DNA of 56,044 nucleotides from Desulfovibrio sp. GTDB lineage: Bacteria; Desulfobacterota; Desulfovibrionia; Desulfovibrionales; Desulfovibrionaceae. A program made the translations under genes and the position numbers. This document shows positions 41,945 to 52,210 of the stretch, piece by piece. The notes beneath the pieces were generated by a model. That model saw nothing but the letters and a program-made list of their open reading frames with translations, was not told where the DNA came from and did no database searches. How positions within the stretch are numbered: the stretch's first letter is position 1; every line of letters starts with the position of its first letter. The stretch covers positions 8,940 through 64,983 of the forward strand of contig NZ_JAHZAA010000010.1 in assembly GCF_019424165.1 (NCBI RefSeq), read 5' to 3'.

Positions 41945-42883
41945 ATGACACCGCCCCCCGCCAGAACGCACGGCACTGCCGGCCAGCCCCACTCCGGAAC
42001 GGCCGAAGGGAGCAACGCGAACGCCGCGGCCGCGCTTAAAGGCCGCCGTGCCGCCCTGGCCCGCGCGCATGCCGCCACCCTGCTCTTCGGCGCATCGGGC
42101 ATTTTTGGCAAACTCTGCCAATGCTCCGCCCCCATGCTTGTTTGCGGGCGCGCCATCTTTGCCGTAGCGGCACTCACCCTTGCGGGACTTGGAAAAAAGC
42201 AACCCCCCTGGCGCGGGCTGCATGCTTATGACCTGGTGGCGCTTACTGTAAGCGGCACACTGCTTGCCGCACATTTTGTAATGTTTTTCATGGGCATACA
42301 AATTGGCGGTGTGGCCGTAGGCACGCTTGGCTTTGCCTGTTTTCCGGCATTTACTGCCCTGATCGAAAGTCTCATATACCGTGAGCGCCCCAGCCTCGCC
42401 GAAGTGCGCGGTCTTGGCATGGTAACGCTGGGTCTTGTCTGTACAACCCCATCTTTTTCATTTGCTCATGAAGGCACGGTCGGCCTGCTGCTGGGCGTAG
42501 CATCCGGCCTGGCTTACGCTCTGGTGACCGTGGGCAACCGGCGCTTTGCCGGTCATCTTCCGGGGCTGCAAACCACATGGTGGCAAAATGTGGTTACGGC
42601 TGTTGTTCTCTTGCCCTTTGTCTGGCAACAGTTCAGCACGGTAAGCGCATTGGACTGGCTGTGGATCGCCAGCCTGGGCCTTCTGTGCTCCGCCCTGGCA
42701 TACGTTCTTTTCATCAACAGCCTTACTGTGCTCAAGGCGCGGCAGGCAGCCCTTATCATCACGCTGGAACCGGTTTACGCCATTGCGGCGGCCTGGCTGG
42801 TTCTGGGCGATGCGCCGGGTGTGCGTGTTGTCCTCGGCGGCGGGCTTATCCTTGGCGCGGTTTTTCTGGCAAACCGGCGGTAA
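41945..42883 (+). CDS. DMT-superfamily (EamA) transporter
   Basis: The 312-residue inner-membrane protein has ten predicted membrane segments in two EamA halves, preceded by a 35-residue hydrophilic tail. Typical stretches are ATLLFGASGIFGKLCQ, GTLGFACFPAFTALIE, LEPVYAIAAAWLVLGD and GGGLILGAVFLANR. EamA proteins mostly export amino acids or other small metabolites; the substrate here is not predictable. AAGGA precedes the ATG. The upstream 238 bp is AT-rich and holds an AGATTTT/AAAATCT inverted repeat (41810-41829). Confidence 0.9.
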   Translation: MTPPPARTHGTAGQPHSGTAEGSNANAAAALKGRRAALARAHAATLLFGASGIFGKLCQCSAPMLVCGRAIFAVAALTLAGLGKKQPPWRGLHAYDLVALTVSGTLLAAHFVMFFMGIQIGGVAVGTLGFACFPAFTALIESLIYRERPSLAEVRGLGMVTLGLVCTTPSFSFAHEGTVGLLLGVASGLAYALVTVGNRRFAGHLPGLQTTWWQNVVTAVVLLPFVWQQFSTVSALDWLWIASLGLLCSALAYVLFINSLTVLKARQAALIITLEPVYAIAAAWLVLGDAPGVRVVLGGGLILGAVFLANRR

Positions 42884-43217
42884 ACGCCGTCACAGGGCCG
42901 CCCGGACTTTCCTTCTCGACGGAAAGACGGTGGTTTGGCATGATTGTAGCCCGGCAGCCAGCACTATAGGCTTCTCTAGCCGTCTGTAACAAAAATAGAC
43001 TGGCCATATAAATATGCAGCCGCTGCCGGGCGCTTTCAGCCAGCGCGGCGAGCGCGCTGTGCCACGCTGCTTTTCCGGCACGTCTTTTCTTCAGGAAGTA
43101 CGGGCGGACGTGCAAGAACGGCAGCCATACAGCAGTATCCAGGCTGCGGCCCGGGCCGCAACCCATGTGGTGATATACCGGAGCCAAACGGCCCGGTGCG
43201 AAAACACGAGAATATTC
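42884..43217. other. 334-bp region before addA
   Basis: No gene. The addA frame stays open back to 43014, but that part lacks family resemblance. A small CTTTCC/GGAAAG hairpin near 42908-42928 is the only structure noted. Confidence 0.55.
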
Positions 43218-46200
43218 ATGCAGCATCTGCGTCAGGTCAAAGCCTCCGCCGGGTCCGGAAAAACCTATGAATTAACACGCTGTTTTTTACAGCGCCTTGT
43301 GGCTTGCGGCGCTCCCGGCGCGGCGGCCTCACCGGCCTGCGCCCTGAGCAGCAGCGGCCCCTGCGGCTGGGGCGACATACTGGCTGTCACGTTTACCAAT
43401 GCCGCCGCCACCGAAATGCGCGAACGCGTCATCCGGCAGCTTAAAAGCGCGGCCCTGGGACAGCCCATGCAAGGGTTGGAGCTTGATTCTGCTTCAGCCG
43501 GACGCTGGGTGGATGCCATCATGCGCGATATGAGCGCGCTGAACATACGCACCATCGACAGTCTGCTGCACCTTATCGTGCGCGCCGCCGCTCTGGACCT
43601 TCGCCTGCATCCGGACTTTCAGCCCGTCTTCGCCACCGAAGAAGCGCTTACGCCCTATCTGGACCTCCTGCTGGAAAAAGCCTGGCAAGGGGATGAAAAT
43701 ATGCGCGGCCTTTTGCGGCAGGTTTGCCGGGCCATGGTTCACCACGGGCAAAGCAAGGGGTTTCTGGCAGGCGAAAAGCTGCTGCACCAGTTGCGCCCGC
43801 TTCTGGACAGCGCCCTGCTGGGCCGATACGGAGAACTCTCTTCTTATGAAGAGCTTGAGCAGAAGCTGATTGCTCTCAGCCGGGCCGCCAGACAGGCTGC
43901 CGACAACTTGCTGCGGGCAGCCGCAGCCGCGCGGCTGCCCTGGCTTGCCAATGCGGAAAAAGCCGTCATTGCCTGGGCTGGTGGAGAACATAAGCATTCG
44001 GCTTTTTTAACCAAAGACACCGCGGTCCAGCTTTTTAAAAAAGGCGCTGCTGCCGGCCCCGAAGTGGAGCACGCCTATACTGCTTTTTCTCTGGCGGCCC
44101 AGGCCTGCATGCAGGACGGGCAACTTTTGCGGCAGGCCCTGCGCCTTGAGCCGTCCATACGCATGGCGCGTATTCTGGCGGACGCCTTCCTGCATAATCA
44201 GGAACAGGAAGGCACGCTCCCCGGCCTGCTTGTTCCTCATATGGCGCATGAAGTGCTGTCCGGCGCTCACGGTGTGCCGGAAACGCTCTGTCGCCTTGGC
44301 GCGCGCCTTACCCACTACCTTGTGGACGAGTTTCAGGATACCAGCCAGGAGCAGTGGCGGGCGCTGCGCCCCCTGGTGGAAGAAGCTCTGTCACGTGGGG
44401 GGTCCCTCACCTGGGTGGGTGATGTAAAGCAATCTATCTATGGCTGGCGGGACGGCGACCCGGAACTTTTTGACGGCATCCTTGAAGACAGGGGGCTTGC
44501 CGCCGTGGCCGCCACCACGGCCCGCGACAGCCTGCCGTTCAACTGGCGCAGCCGCCGTCAGGTGGTTGAGCATAACAATGCCCTTTTTTCCCTTCTGGAG
44601 CAGGCGGAGACGGCTAGGGCCGTCATGAGCGCCCTTCTGCCGGGCGACATGCCTGGCGACCTGACTGCGGAAATAATGGACGCCTCTGTAACAAGCCTGC
44701 TCGGCGCTTTTGCCGGAACCCGGCAGGAATGCCCGGAGCACACACCTGACGGGGGCCTTGTGCAGGTGGAAGATATTGCGGCGGATTCCTCTGAAATGCT
44801 GCGCGAAGCCGTTTTTGACCGCCTGGGCCGCATCCTGCTTGATGATGTGGCCCCACAGCGCCCCTGGTCGGACGTGCTCGTGCTGGTACGCAGCAATGAC
44901 GGAGCGGCCCGCATTGCGGACCATCTGGTACGGCTGGGCATTCCGGTCATTACTGAAAACAGCCTGCTGCTCTCGGCCCATCCCCTCATTGTCCAGACCG
45001 TGGCCCTGCTGGCCTTTCTTGACAGCCCCGATGACAATATCGCCCTGCTGACCGTCCTTACCGGAGAGATTTTTCACGGCCATCCCGAAGCTGCCGAGCT
45101 TGCGCATACCGACTTGCACGGCTGGTGCGCCCGTCAGAAAAAAGGCTTTCTGTACCAGAGTTTTCGCCAGCGCTGGCCGCATGTATGGCAGAGCCTGCTG
45201 GCGCCTTTTTTCAGCCAGTCCGGCCTGATGACGCCCTACGACACTGTGCTTGAATGGTATGCGCGTCTTCAGGTGGAACAGCGCTTTCCCGAGGCGGCAA
45301 CCTTTTTACGCCGCTTTATGGAAGTGCTGCACAGCGCTGAAGAAAAAGGACTTGCGACGCTCTCCACCTTTCTGGAGCACTGGAATGCCAAAAGCCAGGA
45401 AGAAAAGGTTCCCATGCCGGAAAACATGAACGCCGTGCGGGTCATGACCGTGCACAAATCCAAGGGGCTTGAGGCTCCGGTGGTTTTCGTCCCCTTTACC
45501 GCGCTGAACATTTCCGCCTCGGACAAGCCCCTGCGTACGGAACGCCAGGGGCTGAGCATGATGGTGCGCAACCAGAAAGCGCTGGGCCGCCCCTACTATG
45601 AAGATCTGGCCCGTCAGGCCAGAGAGAGCCTGAACCTGCTCTACGTTGCCTTTACCCGTGCAAGAGACGCCCTGTATGTTTTTCGCACTTCGGCCAAAAG
45701 ACAGTCACCGGTACTTGCGGGGCTGGATATTCTCTGGGAACGCGCCGGGCTACAGCCTCCCTATGCCCTGGGCAGCCTGCCCCCGTCCGCTGACGCGCCA
45801 CAGGGCAGCCACGCGCATGCGGCTATGGATACGGATATAAGCGCAGACTGCACATTGCCAGCCAGCCCCGTCTGCGGCCACACGGCAGGCCCGGGCATAT
45901 CCCCGACGGACGGCATGCAGCAAGCGGACGGCACAGCCGATGCGCCGGGGATGTTACCCGCTGCCGCGCCTGCCTCCGCCCACACCCCCTCCATTGGTGC
46001 AGATCAGGAATACGGCGCTTCTTCCCCGGAACATACGGCGGATGATGCTGAAGACTGGCGCCCCATGCAGTGGCTGCCACGCCTGAAGATTTTTCGCAAT
46101 CCCATGGCCGCTTTTGATTTTCAACCTGAAGACAGGGGCAACCTGCTGCATTTCTGCCTGGAACACCTGCGCCTTACCGGCAGCCTGCGTGAAGACGCCC

Positions 46201-46640
46201 AGGCGGCCCTGAACTTCGGCCTGCGGCATTACCCGTTGCCAGTTCCCGATGATGCGGCCCTGCGCCACGGCGCATTTGAAGCGTTGTACTGGTTTGCAAG
46301 CCAGCCGCAGAGCGCGCGCTGGCTCGCCAACGGCTGGCCCGAGCATTCCATAATGACCGCCCAGGGGCAGCTTTTGCGCATGGACCTGCTGGTCCACGAA
46401 CCCTGGGGACTGCTGGTCATTGATTATAAAAGCGGGCAATCCGAAGCCGCGCATGTGGAGCAGGTACGCAAATATCTTGGTGGTCTGCTTCTGGGGCGCG
46501 AAAATACCAATACCCCCGTCATGGGCCTGCTGGTGTATCTTGACCAGCGCCGTTTTCGCCTGGTGACGCCGGACGGCGCGTCGGAACTGACCCCTCACTG
46601 CGACGGTCTTTTGCCCGCAGAGGATTATTTCCATGAGTAG
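43218..46640 (+). CDS. addA: AddA-like helicase-nuclease subunit (UvrD superfamily)
   Basis: From the ATG at 43218 the product has 1140 residues and begins at the helicase core: Walker A KASAGSGKTYELT near residue 12, TFTNAAATEMRERV, Walker B and motif II LVDEFQDTSQEQW, motif III VGDVKQSIYGWRDGDP, motif IV FNWRSRR, motif V VMTVHKSKGLEAPVV and motif VI LYVAFTRARDALYV. The C-terminal nuclease domain carries GNLLHFCLEH and LLVIDYKSGQ (about 1066). A low-complexity linker sits at about 855-945. With AddB it forms the double-strand-break resection machine that loads RecA at Chi-like sites. Its stop overlaps the addB start (ATGAGTAG). Confidence 0.92.
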   Translation: MQHLRQVKASAGSGKTYELTRCFLQRLVACGAPGAAASPACALSSSGPCGWGDILAVTFTNAAATEMRERVIRQLKSAALGQPMQGLELDSASAGRWVDAIMRDMSALNIRTIDSLLHLIVRAAALDLRLHPDFQPVFATEEALTPYLDLLLEKAWQGDENMRGLLRQVCRAMVHHGQSKGFLAGEKLLHQLRPLLDSALLGRYGELSSYEELEQKLIALSRAARQAADNLLRAAAAARLPWLANAEKAVIAWAGGEHKHSAFLTKDTAVQLFKKGAAAGPEVEHAYTAFSLAAQACMQDGQLLRQALRLEPSIRMARILADAFLHNQEQEGTLPGLLVPHMAHEVLSGAHGVPETLCRLGARLTHYLVDEFQDTSQEQWRALRPLVEEALSRGGSLTWVGDVKQSIYGWRDGDPELFDGILEDRGLAAVAATTARDSLPFNWRSRRQVVEHNNALFSLLEQAETARAVMSALLPGDMPGDLTAEIMDASVTSLLGAFAGTRQECPEHTPDGGLVQVEDIAADSSEMLREAVFDRLGRILLDDVAPQRPWSDVLVLVRSNDGAARIADHLVRLGIPVITENSLLLSAHPLIVQTVALLAFLDSPDDNIALLTVLTGEIFHGHPEAAELAHTDLHGWCARQKKGFLYQSFRQRWPHVWQSLLAPFFSQSGLMTPYDTVLEWYARLQVEQRFPEAATFLRRFMEVLHSAEEKGLATLSTFLEHWNAKSQEEKVPMPENMNAVRVMTVHKSKGLEAPVVFVPFTALNISASDKPLRTERQGLSMMVRNQKALGRPYYEDLARQARESLNLLYVAFTRARDALYVFRTSAKRQSPVLAGLDILWERAGLQPPYALGSLPPSADAPQGSHAHAAMDTDISADCTLPASPVCGHTAGPGISPTDGMQQADGTADAPGMLPAAAPASAHTPSIGADQEYGASSPEHTADDAEDWRPMQWLPRLKIFRNPMAAFDFQPEDRGNLLHFCLEHLRLTGSLREDAQAALNFGLRHYPLPVPDDAALRHGAFEALYWFASQPQSARWLANGWPEHSIMTAQGQLLRMDLLVHEPWGLLVIDYKSGQSEAAHVEQVRKYLGGLLLGRENTNTPVMGLLVYLDQRRFRLVTPDGASELTPHCDGLLPAEDYFHE

Positions 46641-49635
46641 TTCGCCTTTTTTGATTTTTCCCTGGCAGCGCCCCTTTCTGCCTGCCCTCAAGGAGCATCT
46701 GTACGAAATCACGGGCGGATGCCCCGGTTCCGCCCTGATTATTGTGCCGCACAACCGCCCCTGGCGGTATATGGCGCAACTCTACGCCGCAGATGGCTAT
46801 ACGGGCCTGTTGCCCAAGGTTCTGCCCCTGGCCGATGCTGTGGGCATCTGGCGGTCCTCAGGCAGCGCCGCCCCCCTGCACACAGCCAATACGCTGGACC
46901 GCGTTGCCCTGCTGCATGCCTGTGTCAACACACTGTCGCGCGATGACGAAACGCTTGCCGCCCGTTTTGCCCGTATGGACATGGCCCTCTTTCTGCCCTG
47001 GGGGCTGCGCCTGGCTGCCCTGCTGGAAGAAATGTACGGGCAGATGGTGGAAATCAGGGATCTTGCCCATGTTGAGGATGAAGTAGCCGCGCCTGCGGCC
47101 GCCCTGCTGGGCGCTCTTGGCCGCATCAGCCACGTTTATGAATCCGCCCTGCTGGAAAAAAACTGGACGACGCCCGGCCTTGACCTTCTCAACCTGGCGC
47201 GCGGCGATGCCCCCATCCCTCCGCTGCTGCGCCCCCAGGATGGCCGTCCCGTACTGGTGGCGGGCTTTTATCTGCTCACGGGCGGCGAAGACCATTTGCT
47301 GCGCCGCCTTTGGCAGGCCGGGGCGGGCATCTGCCTGCATGGCGATCCGGCCCTTGCTGAAAACGGCCGCCCGCACTGGGCCTGTGAGGAGCTTGCCACG
47401 TGGATGCGCCGCTGGAAAGCACGGGCGAACGCCGCCCTGCAACTTGATGAAGATGAAAAAAATCATCGTCCCGAATACCGTTTTTTTGCAGGTTATGACT
47501 GTCATTCACAGCTTGCCGCCCTGCGCCGCGACCTGAAACACGCCGACGAGACTGCCCGCGGGACGGAAAAGAGCACAGGCACTGAAAACAACGGCAGCTC
47601 CAGCCCTGTGGAATCTGCGCATTCCACGGCCATTGTGCTTACGGACAGCTCTTTGCTCATGCCGGTGCTGCACCATCTGCCGCATAAAGACGTCAACGTG
47701 TCCATGGGCTATCCGCTGGAGCGGTCCCCGCTGAACCGCCTGCTGGATGGCCTGCTGCGCCTGCAGGCTACCAGAAGCGATGAAGGCCGCTACTACTGGC
47801 GTCATCTTTTGCAGTGCCTGCGCCATCCATACGTAAACATGCTGCGTACCCGCGATGCGTACGGGCAGCCCCTGCTGCTGCGCGACGCCCTGCGGCCGCT
47901 GGAGCGCATCATCCGCGAGGGAACCCGCTTTGTGGACCTGGATGAGGTTATTCTGGAGTGTCGGGGGCAGTTGCCCGAAGCACTGGCCCACCTGCTTGAA
48001 GAAACACTGGATGCTCTTGTGCGCGCGCCAGCCGGGGCCGTAACCACAGAAGACATGGCCCGTGTGCTGCATGGTCTGTGCTCCTTCCTGCGCTGTCGGG
48101 GCGACGATCTGTGGAAGCACTTTCCCCTGGACGCCGAGGCCATGTACCGGCTCATGCGCCAGACCGTGCCTGTTCTGCGTGAAAACCTGCTGGCCCGCAC
48201 GCCCTTTCCCCTGACCACCCTGCACGGCATGACCCGCGAGGTTCTCGGGCAGGAGCGCGTGCCTTTTGAGGCCGATCCTCTCACGGGGTTGCAGGTTCTC
48301 GGCATGCTTGAAACGCGCTTGCTGCATTTCGGGCGTGTATTCATCGTGGACGCCACGGACGACAGGCTGCCCGGCAATCCCGCGCAGGATCCTCTTTTGC
48401 CGGATTCTTTGCGGCAGGTTCTGGGCCTGCCCGATTCCCGCCGCCGCGAAAGGGCCGCCGCGCACACCCTTTACCGCCTGTGTGCCGGAGCGCAGGAAGT
48501 TTCTTTTTTCTGGCAGGAGGGCATCAGCCGTTCAAGCCTTTTTGACGGCAAAAAAAGCCGCAGCCGTTTTGTGGAGCAGTTGCTTTGGCAGGAAGAACAG
48601 GCCCGCGGGGCCGTGCTTGCCCCCGGTGAGCCGCCGCTGGAAACCGCCGCATGCGAAGTTCGCGCCGCAGCATCGGAGGAAAAACAGCTTGAGCGCAGCG
48701 CCGACATGAATGATGCGCTGGCGCGTTTGTTGCGCGAGCCGCTGTCCGCCACCAGACTGGACGTTTACCTTCAGTGCCCCCTGCGTTTTGCATGGCAGTA
48801 TCTGTGCGGGCTGCGCCCCCCCAAGGAAATCAATGAGGGAGATGATCCCGCCGCCGTGGGAACCTGCATTCATGACACGCTCAAGGCCCTTTACGAACCG
48901 TATCTGAATAAAACGGTACGGTCCGGCGATATCTCTGCCGAAACGGTCCGCGCCCGTTTTTATGAACAGCTTGAGGCGCACGGCCTGCGCAAACTGCTGC
49001 CCGCCGACAGTTGCCTGATGCTGGAAGAAGCCGCGCCCATGCGGCTTATGCGCTTTCTTGAAAACCAGCCCGCCAACGTGACCATCATGGCACTGGAAAA
49101 AGAACTCAAGGTCCCCCTGCGGCTGGCAGGGCGCGATTATGCTTTTGTGGGCGCAATGGACCGCGTGGACAAGCGTGACGGGCTGTTCTACGTGCTGGAC
49201 TACAAAACCGGCGGCATTAAAAAACTTGATGGCAGCCTGTGGACAGACCTGGCCTTTTTTTCCCGTGCCGGTCAACTGTGCGACACCCTGACCCCTGCGC
49301 AAGAAGCCGGTGAAAGCCACCTGCAACAACTGGAAGAGCTCTTCAGCCAACTGCGGGAACGCCTGCCGAGCTTACAGCTTCCCTGCTATCTGGCCATGGC
49401 ACAGGCCAGCGGCATGACTCCTCTGAGCGATGCGGCCCTGGTGGAGCTGCGCGATGACGGCAGGGAGCATCCCCTGTTCGGCGGCCTTGTGGACGAAGAC
49501 CTTGATGCGGCTCTTGGCTTTTGCCGCACAGCACTGGCTCTGCCCCTGCTGCATATGGAATATTCGCCCTGCTTTGCGGCACGCCCGGACAAGCATTGCC
49601 GCTGGTGTCCCTATGCGGGCTTATGTTCTGTATAA
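46633..49635 (+). CDS. addB: AddB-like nuclease subunit with Fe-S cluster
   Basis: The 1000-residue protein starts inside the end of addA (8-base overlap). The N-terminal part is the degenerate helicase fold of AddB (VPHNRPWRYM and TGLLPKVLPLADAVGIW near the start). The C-terminal nuclease has the catalytic LDYKTG near 855. The four cluster cysteines follow the AddB pattern: one in LQCPLRFAWQY near 714, then C-x2-C-x5-C in HCRWCPYAGLC at the end, holding a 4Fe-4S cluster that staples the nuclease domain. It works with AddA in recombination repair. Confidence 0.92.
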   Translation: MSSSPFLIFPWQRPFLPALKEHLYEITGGCPGSALIIVPHNRPWRYMAQLYAADGYTGLLPKVLPLADAVGIWRSSGSAAPLHTANTLDRVALLHACVNTLSRDDETLAARFARMDMALFLPWGLRLAALLEEMYGQMVEIRDLAHVEDEVAAPAAALLGALGRISHVYESALLEKNWTTPGLDLLNLARGDAPIPPLLRPQDGRPVLVAGFYLLTGGEDHLLRRLWQAGAGICLHGDPALAENGRPHWACEELATWMRRWKARANAALQLDEDEKNHRPEYRFFAGYDCHSQLAALRRDLKHADETARGTEKSTGTENNGSSSPVESAHSTAIVLTDSSLLMPVLHHLPHKDVNVSMGYPLERSPLNRLLDGLLRLQATRSDEGRYYWRHLLQCLRHPYVNMLRTRDAYGQPLLLRDALRPLERIIREGTRFVDLDEVILECRGQLPEALAHLLEETLDALVRAPAGAVTTEDMARVLHGLCSFLRCRGDDLWKHFPLDAEAMYRLMRQTVPVLRENLLARTPFPLTTLHGMTREVLGQERVPFEADPLTGLQVLGMLETRLLHFGRVFIVDATDDRLPGNPAQDPLLPDSLRQVLGLPDSRRRERAAAHTLYRLCAGAQEVSFFWQEGISRSSLFDGKKSRSRFVEQLLWQEEQARGAVLAPGEPPLETAACEVRAAASEEKQLERSADMNDALARLLREPLSATRLDVYLQCPLRFAWQYLCGLRPPKEINEGDDPAAVGTCIHDTLKALYEPYLNKTVRSGDISAETVRARFYEQLEAHGLRKLLPADSCLMLEEAAPMRLMRFLENQPANVTIMALEKELKVPLRLAGRDYAFVGAMDRVDKRDGLFYVLDYKTGGIKKLDGSLWTDLAFFSRAGQLCDTLTPAQEAGESHLQQLEELFSQLRERLPSLQLPCYLAMAQASGMTPLSDAALVELRDDGREHPLFGGLVDEDLDAALGFCRTALALPLLHMEYSPCFAARPDKHCRWCPYAGLCSV

Positions 49636-49795
49636 GTGCCGGACCCTTGGCGCGCTTCACAAAAGAGACGTTTCACCTGTTGCGTCTTGAGGATTTTACG
49701 GCTATTGTTTCGCCTAATTTCCATACGGGGCATGCCTGAGAACCACCAACGGGGGCGGGTGGGCTTGTCCTACAAGTCAGGACGGAGGTCTTGAA

Positions 49796-50938
49796 ATGTC
49801 TTTTCCCGCACTTAAAATAGGTAATCTCACCGCCAAGATCCCTGTAATCCAGGGCGGCATGGGTGTAGGCATATCACTTTCAGGCCTGGCTTCGGCCGTG
49901 GCCAATCAGGGCGGCATCGGCGTTATCGCCGGAGCCATGATCGGCATGAAAGAACCGGACGTGGCCAAGGACCCCTTGACCGCCAACCTGCGCGCGCTGC
50001 GCAACGAAATCGAAAAAGCACGCCAGATGACCAGCGGCATCGTGGGCGTCAACCTTATGGTGGCACTGACCACTTTCAGTCAGATGGTGCGCACTACCAT
50101 TGAAAGCAAGGCAGACATCATCTTTTCCGGTGCAGGGCTGCCCCTGGATATGCCCAAGCACCTTTTTCAGGCCTGCGAAGAAAAAAAAGAAGAATTCAAA
50201 ACCAAGCTCGTGCCCATAGTTTCTTCGGCCCGGGCAGCGTCGGTTATTGCCAAAAAATGGATATCCCGCTTCAACTATGTACCCGATGCCTTTGTGGTTG
50301 AAGGTCCCAAGGCGGGCGGCCACCTCGGCTTCAAGGCCGAAGAACTGCACGATCCGGCCCACTCCCTTGAGGTGCTGGTTCCTGAAGTGGTGGAGGCCGT
50401 GAAGTCTTTTGAAGACAAGTACGGCAAGGCCGTTCCCGTTATCGCCGCTGGCGGCGTGTACTCCGGCGCGGATATCAAAAAATTTCTCGACCTCGGAGCC
50501 TCAGGCGTACAGATGGGAACCCGCTTTGTGGCTACCCACGAATGCGATGCCGACGAGCGCTTCAAACAGTCCTATCTGGCGGCCACGGCTGAAGACATCA
50601 CCATCATCAAAAGCCCGGTGGGCATGCCCGGCCGCGCCCTGGACAACGGATTCATCCATGCCGCCCGCGAAGGCAACAAAAAGCCCTTCAAGTGCATCTT
50701 CCACTGCGTGCACACATGCGAACAGGAAAAAACTCCCTACTGCATTGCCCAGGCGCTTATCAATGCCATGAAGGGCAACCTTGAGCGCGGTTTTGCCTTT
50801 TGCGGCGCAAACGTGTCGCGTGTAAACAAGATTACGTCTGTACGCGAACTTATGGACAGCCTGCAACACGAGTTTGACGAAGCCATGTCCTCGTTGAGCA
50901 AGAGTGTGCAAAACATGTTCCACAACGGCAAAAGTTAA
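49796..50938 (+). CDS. Nitronate monooxygenase / 2-nitropropane dioxygenase family flavoprotein
   Basis: The 380-residue FMN-binding TIM barrel shows IQGGMGVGISLSGLASAVAN near the start, GPKAGGHLG in the middle and AAGGVYSGADIKKFLDLGA then GVQMGTRFVAT for phosphate binding. Members oxidise nitronates, but several act as FabK-type enoyl-ACP reductases or have other NAD(P)H-flavin activity, so the exact reaction is open; in an anaerobe an oxygen-dependent reaction is less likely. GGAGG precedes the ATG. It stands alone between addB and a very strong terminator. Confidence 0.9.
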   Translation: MSFPALKIGNLTAKIPVIQGGMGVGISLSGLASAVANQGGIGVIAGAMIGMKEPDVAKDPLTANLRALRNEIEKARQMTSGIVGVNLMVALTTFSQMVRTTIESKADIIFSGAGLPLDMPKHLFQACEEKKEEFKTKLVPIVSSARAASVIAKKWISRFNYVPDAFVVEGPKAGGHLGFKAEELHDPAHSLEVLVPEVVEAVKSFEDKYGKAVPVIAAGGVYSGADIKKFLDLGASGVQMGTRFVATHECDADERFKQSYLAATAEDITIIKSPVGMPGRALDNGFIHAAREGNKKPFKCIFHCVHTCEQEKTPYCIAQALINAMKGNLERGFAFCGANVSRVNKITSVRELMDSLQHEFDEAMSSLSKSVQNMFHNGKS

Positions 50939-50980
50939 AAAACGAATCCTTCGTGGCCGCAAGCAAAGGCACCACTGCAT

Positions 50981-51021
50981 ACAAACAAAATCCCCTGGCA
51001 AAGCCAGGGGATTTTGTTTGT
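50981..51021. terminator. Strong terminator after the nitronate monooxygenase gene
   Basis: A perfect 19-bp stem (50981-50999 with 51003-51021; core AAAATCCCCTGGC) with A-rich and T-rich flanks. Confidence 0.95.
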
Positions 51022-51257
51022 TCAGGGCAATTCCCCCTTGTAACCGCCCCTGGCTTATGCCTCAGATGGTTACAAGAGAGCGGGTGGGCACTGTATCTTG
51101 CTGTTTATTTTCCAGATCATCGACCGGTCTCGCTGTTGCCATTGCGCAGCACGAGGAAGGCAGGCCACCGCGGAAAGGCCAAAGCTCCCACAACAGAAGC
51201 CACACTGCCCTCACGGCTGCATGACAGTTGATGACCTTGCGGTGTTCCGGAAGGAGT

Positions 51258-51305
51258 GCAGAGGGAGCCTGTCAGGGGTACTACCCCCTGACAGGCTCCC
51301 TCTGC
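51258..51305. repeat. Perfect 21-bp inverted repeat
   Basis: Arms 51258-51278 and 51285-51305 (core GAGGGAGCCTGTCAGGGG) are perfectly complementary around a 6-nt loop. No T-run follows. It lies 96 nt beyond the purQ stop, so it may protect or end that transcript. Confidence 0.85.
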
Positions 51306-51400
51306 CACATGCCGCGCAGGCGGCAAAATGAAAACGATCAGGGCATTGGAAACATGAGCCGCCCTAAAAACCTTGAAAATGGTCCTTACCGTAAAAACGC

Positions 51401-52210
51401 TTACTGCCCACGCAGATAACGCACGGCATTGACGAACAGAAGCGTTCCGGGCGGGTCCAGCTCACCGCGCGTCCAGGCGGGATGGTTGGTCACATGATGG
51501 AAGGCTTCCGGATGCGGCATAAGGCCAAGCACCCGGCCCGTGGGATCGGTCAGGCCGGCAATGGCCAGGGCCGAACCGTTGGGATTGAGCGGATATTCCT
51601 GCGTAGGCTGCCCTGTTTCGGGGTCCGCGTATTGCAGGGCGATGAGGCTCTCTTCCTGCAGGCGGCGCAGGCAGTCTTCATCACGGGGTACAAGTTTGCC
51701 TTCACCGTGGCGCACAGGCATGCACAGCATGGGCATGCCTTTTGTGAAAACACAGGGGCTTTTTGCATTGGGCAAAAGGTGAACCCACCGGTCTTCATAA
51801 CGGGCGGAATCGTTATGGCCCAGCGAAACCTGGCGCTCAAAACGCACGCCGCCAAGGGCGGGCAACAGGCCCAGTTTGGCCAAAAGTTGAAAACCGTTAC
51901 AAATTCCGAGAATGAGCTTGCCCTCATCCAGAAAGTCGCGCAAACTCTGCAGCAGGGGAACGCCCTGCGCATCCTTCAGATAACGCCAGCGCATTACCGC
52001 GGCCTGAGCCGCCCCCAAATCATCACCATCCAGAAAGCCGCCGGGGAAAACCAGAAAATGGTAGTCAGCCAGACGCACCTTGGCCGCTACGATGTCTGAA
52101 AAATGGACCACATCAGCCCTGTCTGCACCAGCAAGACGGGCCGCATGGGCCGTTTCCAGATGAGAATTTGTTCCGTAACCGGTGATGACCAGTGTATTGA
52201 CCGTGCCCAT
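51401..52210 (-). CDS. purQ: Phosphoribosylformylglycinamidine synthase, glutaminase subunit
   Basis: From the ATG at 52210 (AAGGAGG about 10 nt upstream) the product has 269 residues. It is a class I glutamine amidotransferase of PurQ type: FPGGFLDGDDLGAAQAA, the nucleophile C104 in LGICNGFQLLAKLG, and the histidine/glutamate pair in LMPHPEAFHH. It supplies ammonia to PurL for purine synthesis. It is longer than the 225-residue Gram-positive form, with extra residues in RYEDRWVHLLPN and the following region; no PurS or PurL gene is adjacent. An in-frame start at 52315 is less likely. Confidence 0.9.
   Translation of the reverse strand: MGTVNTLVITGYGTNSHLETAHAARLAGADRADVVHFSDIVAAKVRLADYHFLVFPGGFLDGDDLGAAQAAVMRWRYLKDAQGVPLLQSLRDFLDEGKLILGICNGFQLLAKLGLLPALGGVRFERQVSLGHNDSARYEDRWVHLLPNAKSPCVFTKGMPMLCMPVRHGEGKLVPRDEDCLRRLQEESLIALQYADPETGQPTQEYPLNPNGSALAIAGLTDPTGRVLGLMPHPEAFHHVTNHPAWTRGELDPPGTLLFVNAVRYLRGQ

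Larger units (their letters stand above)
50939..51400. other. 462-bp convergent intergenic region
   Basis: It holds the terminator at 50981-51021 and a second very long hairpin at 51258-51305. Frames crossing it, such as 51098-51331, read through the hairpin arms and are not credible. Confidence 0.7.

Noticed and set aside
43014..43217. Upstream extension of addA
   Set aside because: It adds 68 residues without family resemblance before the Walker A region, which normally lies near the N-terminus of AddA.
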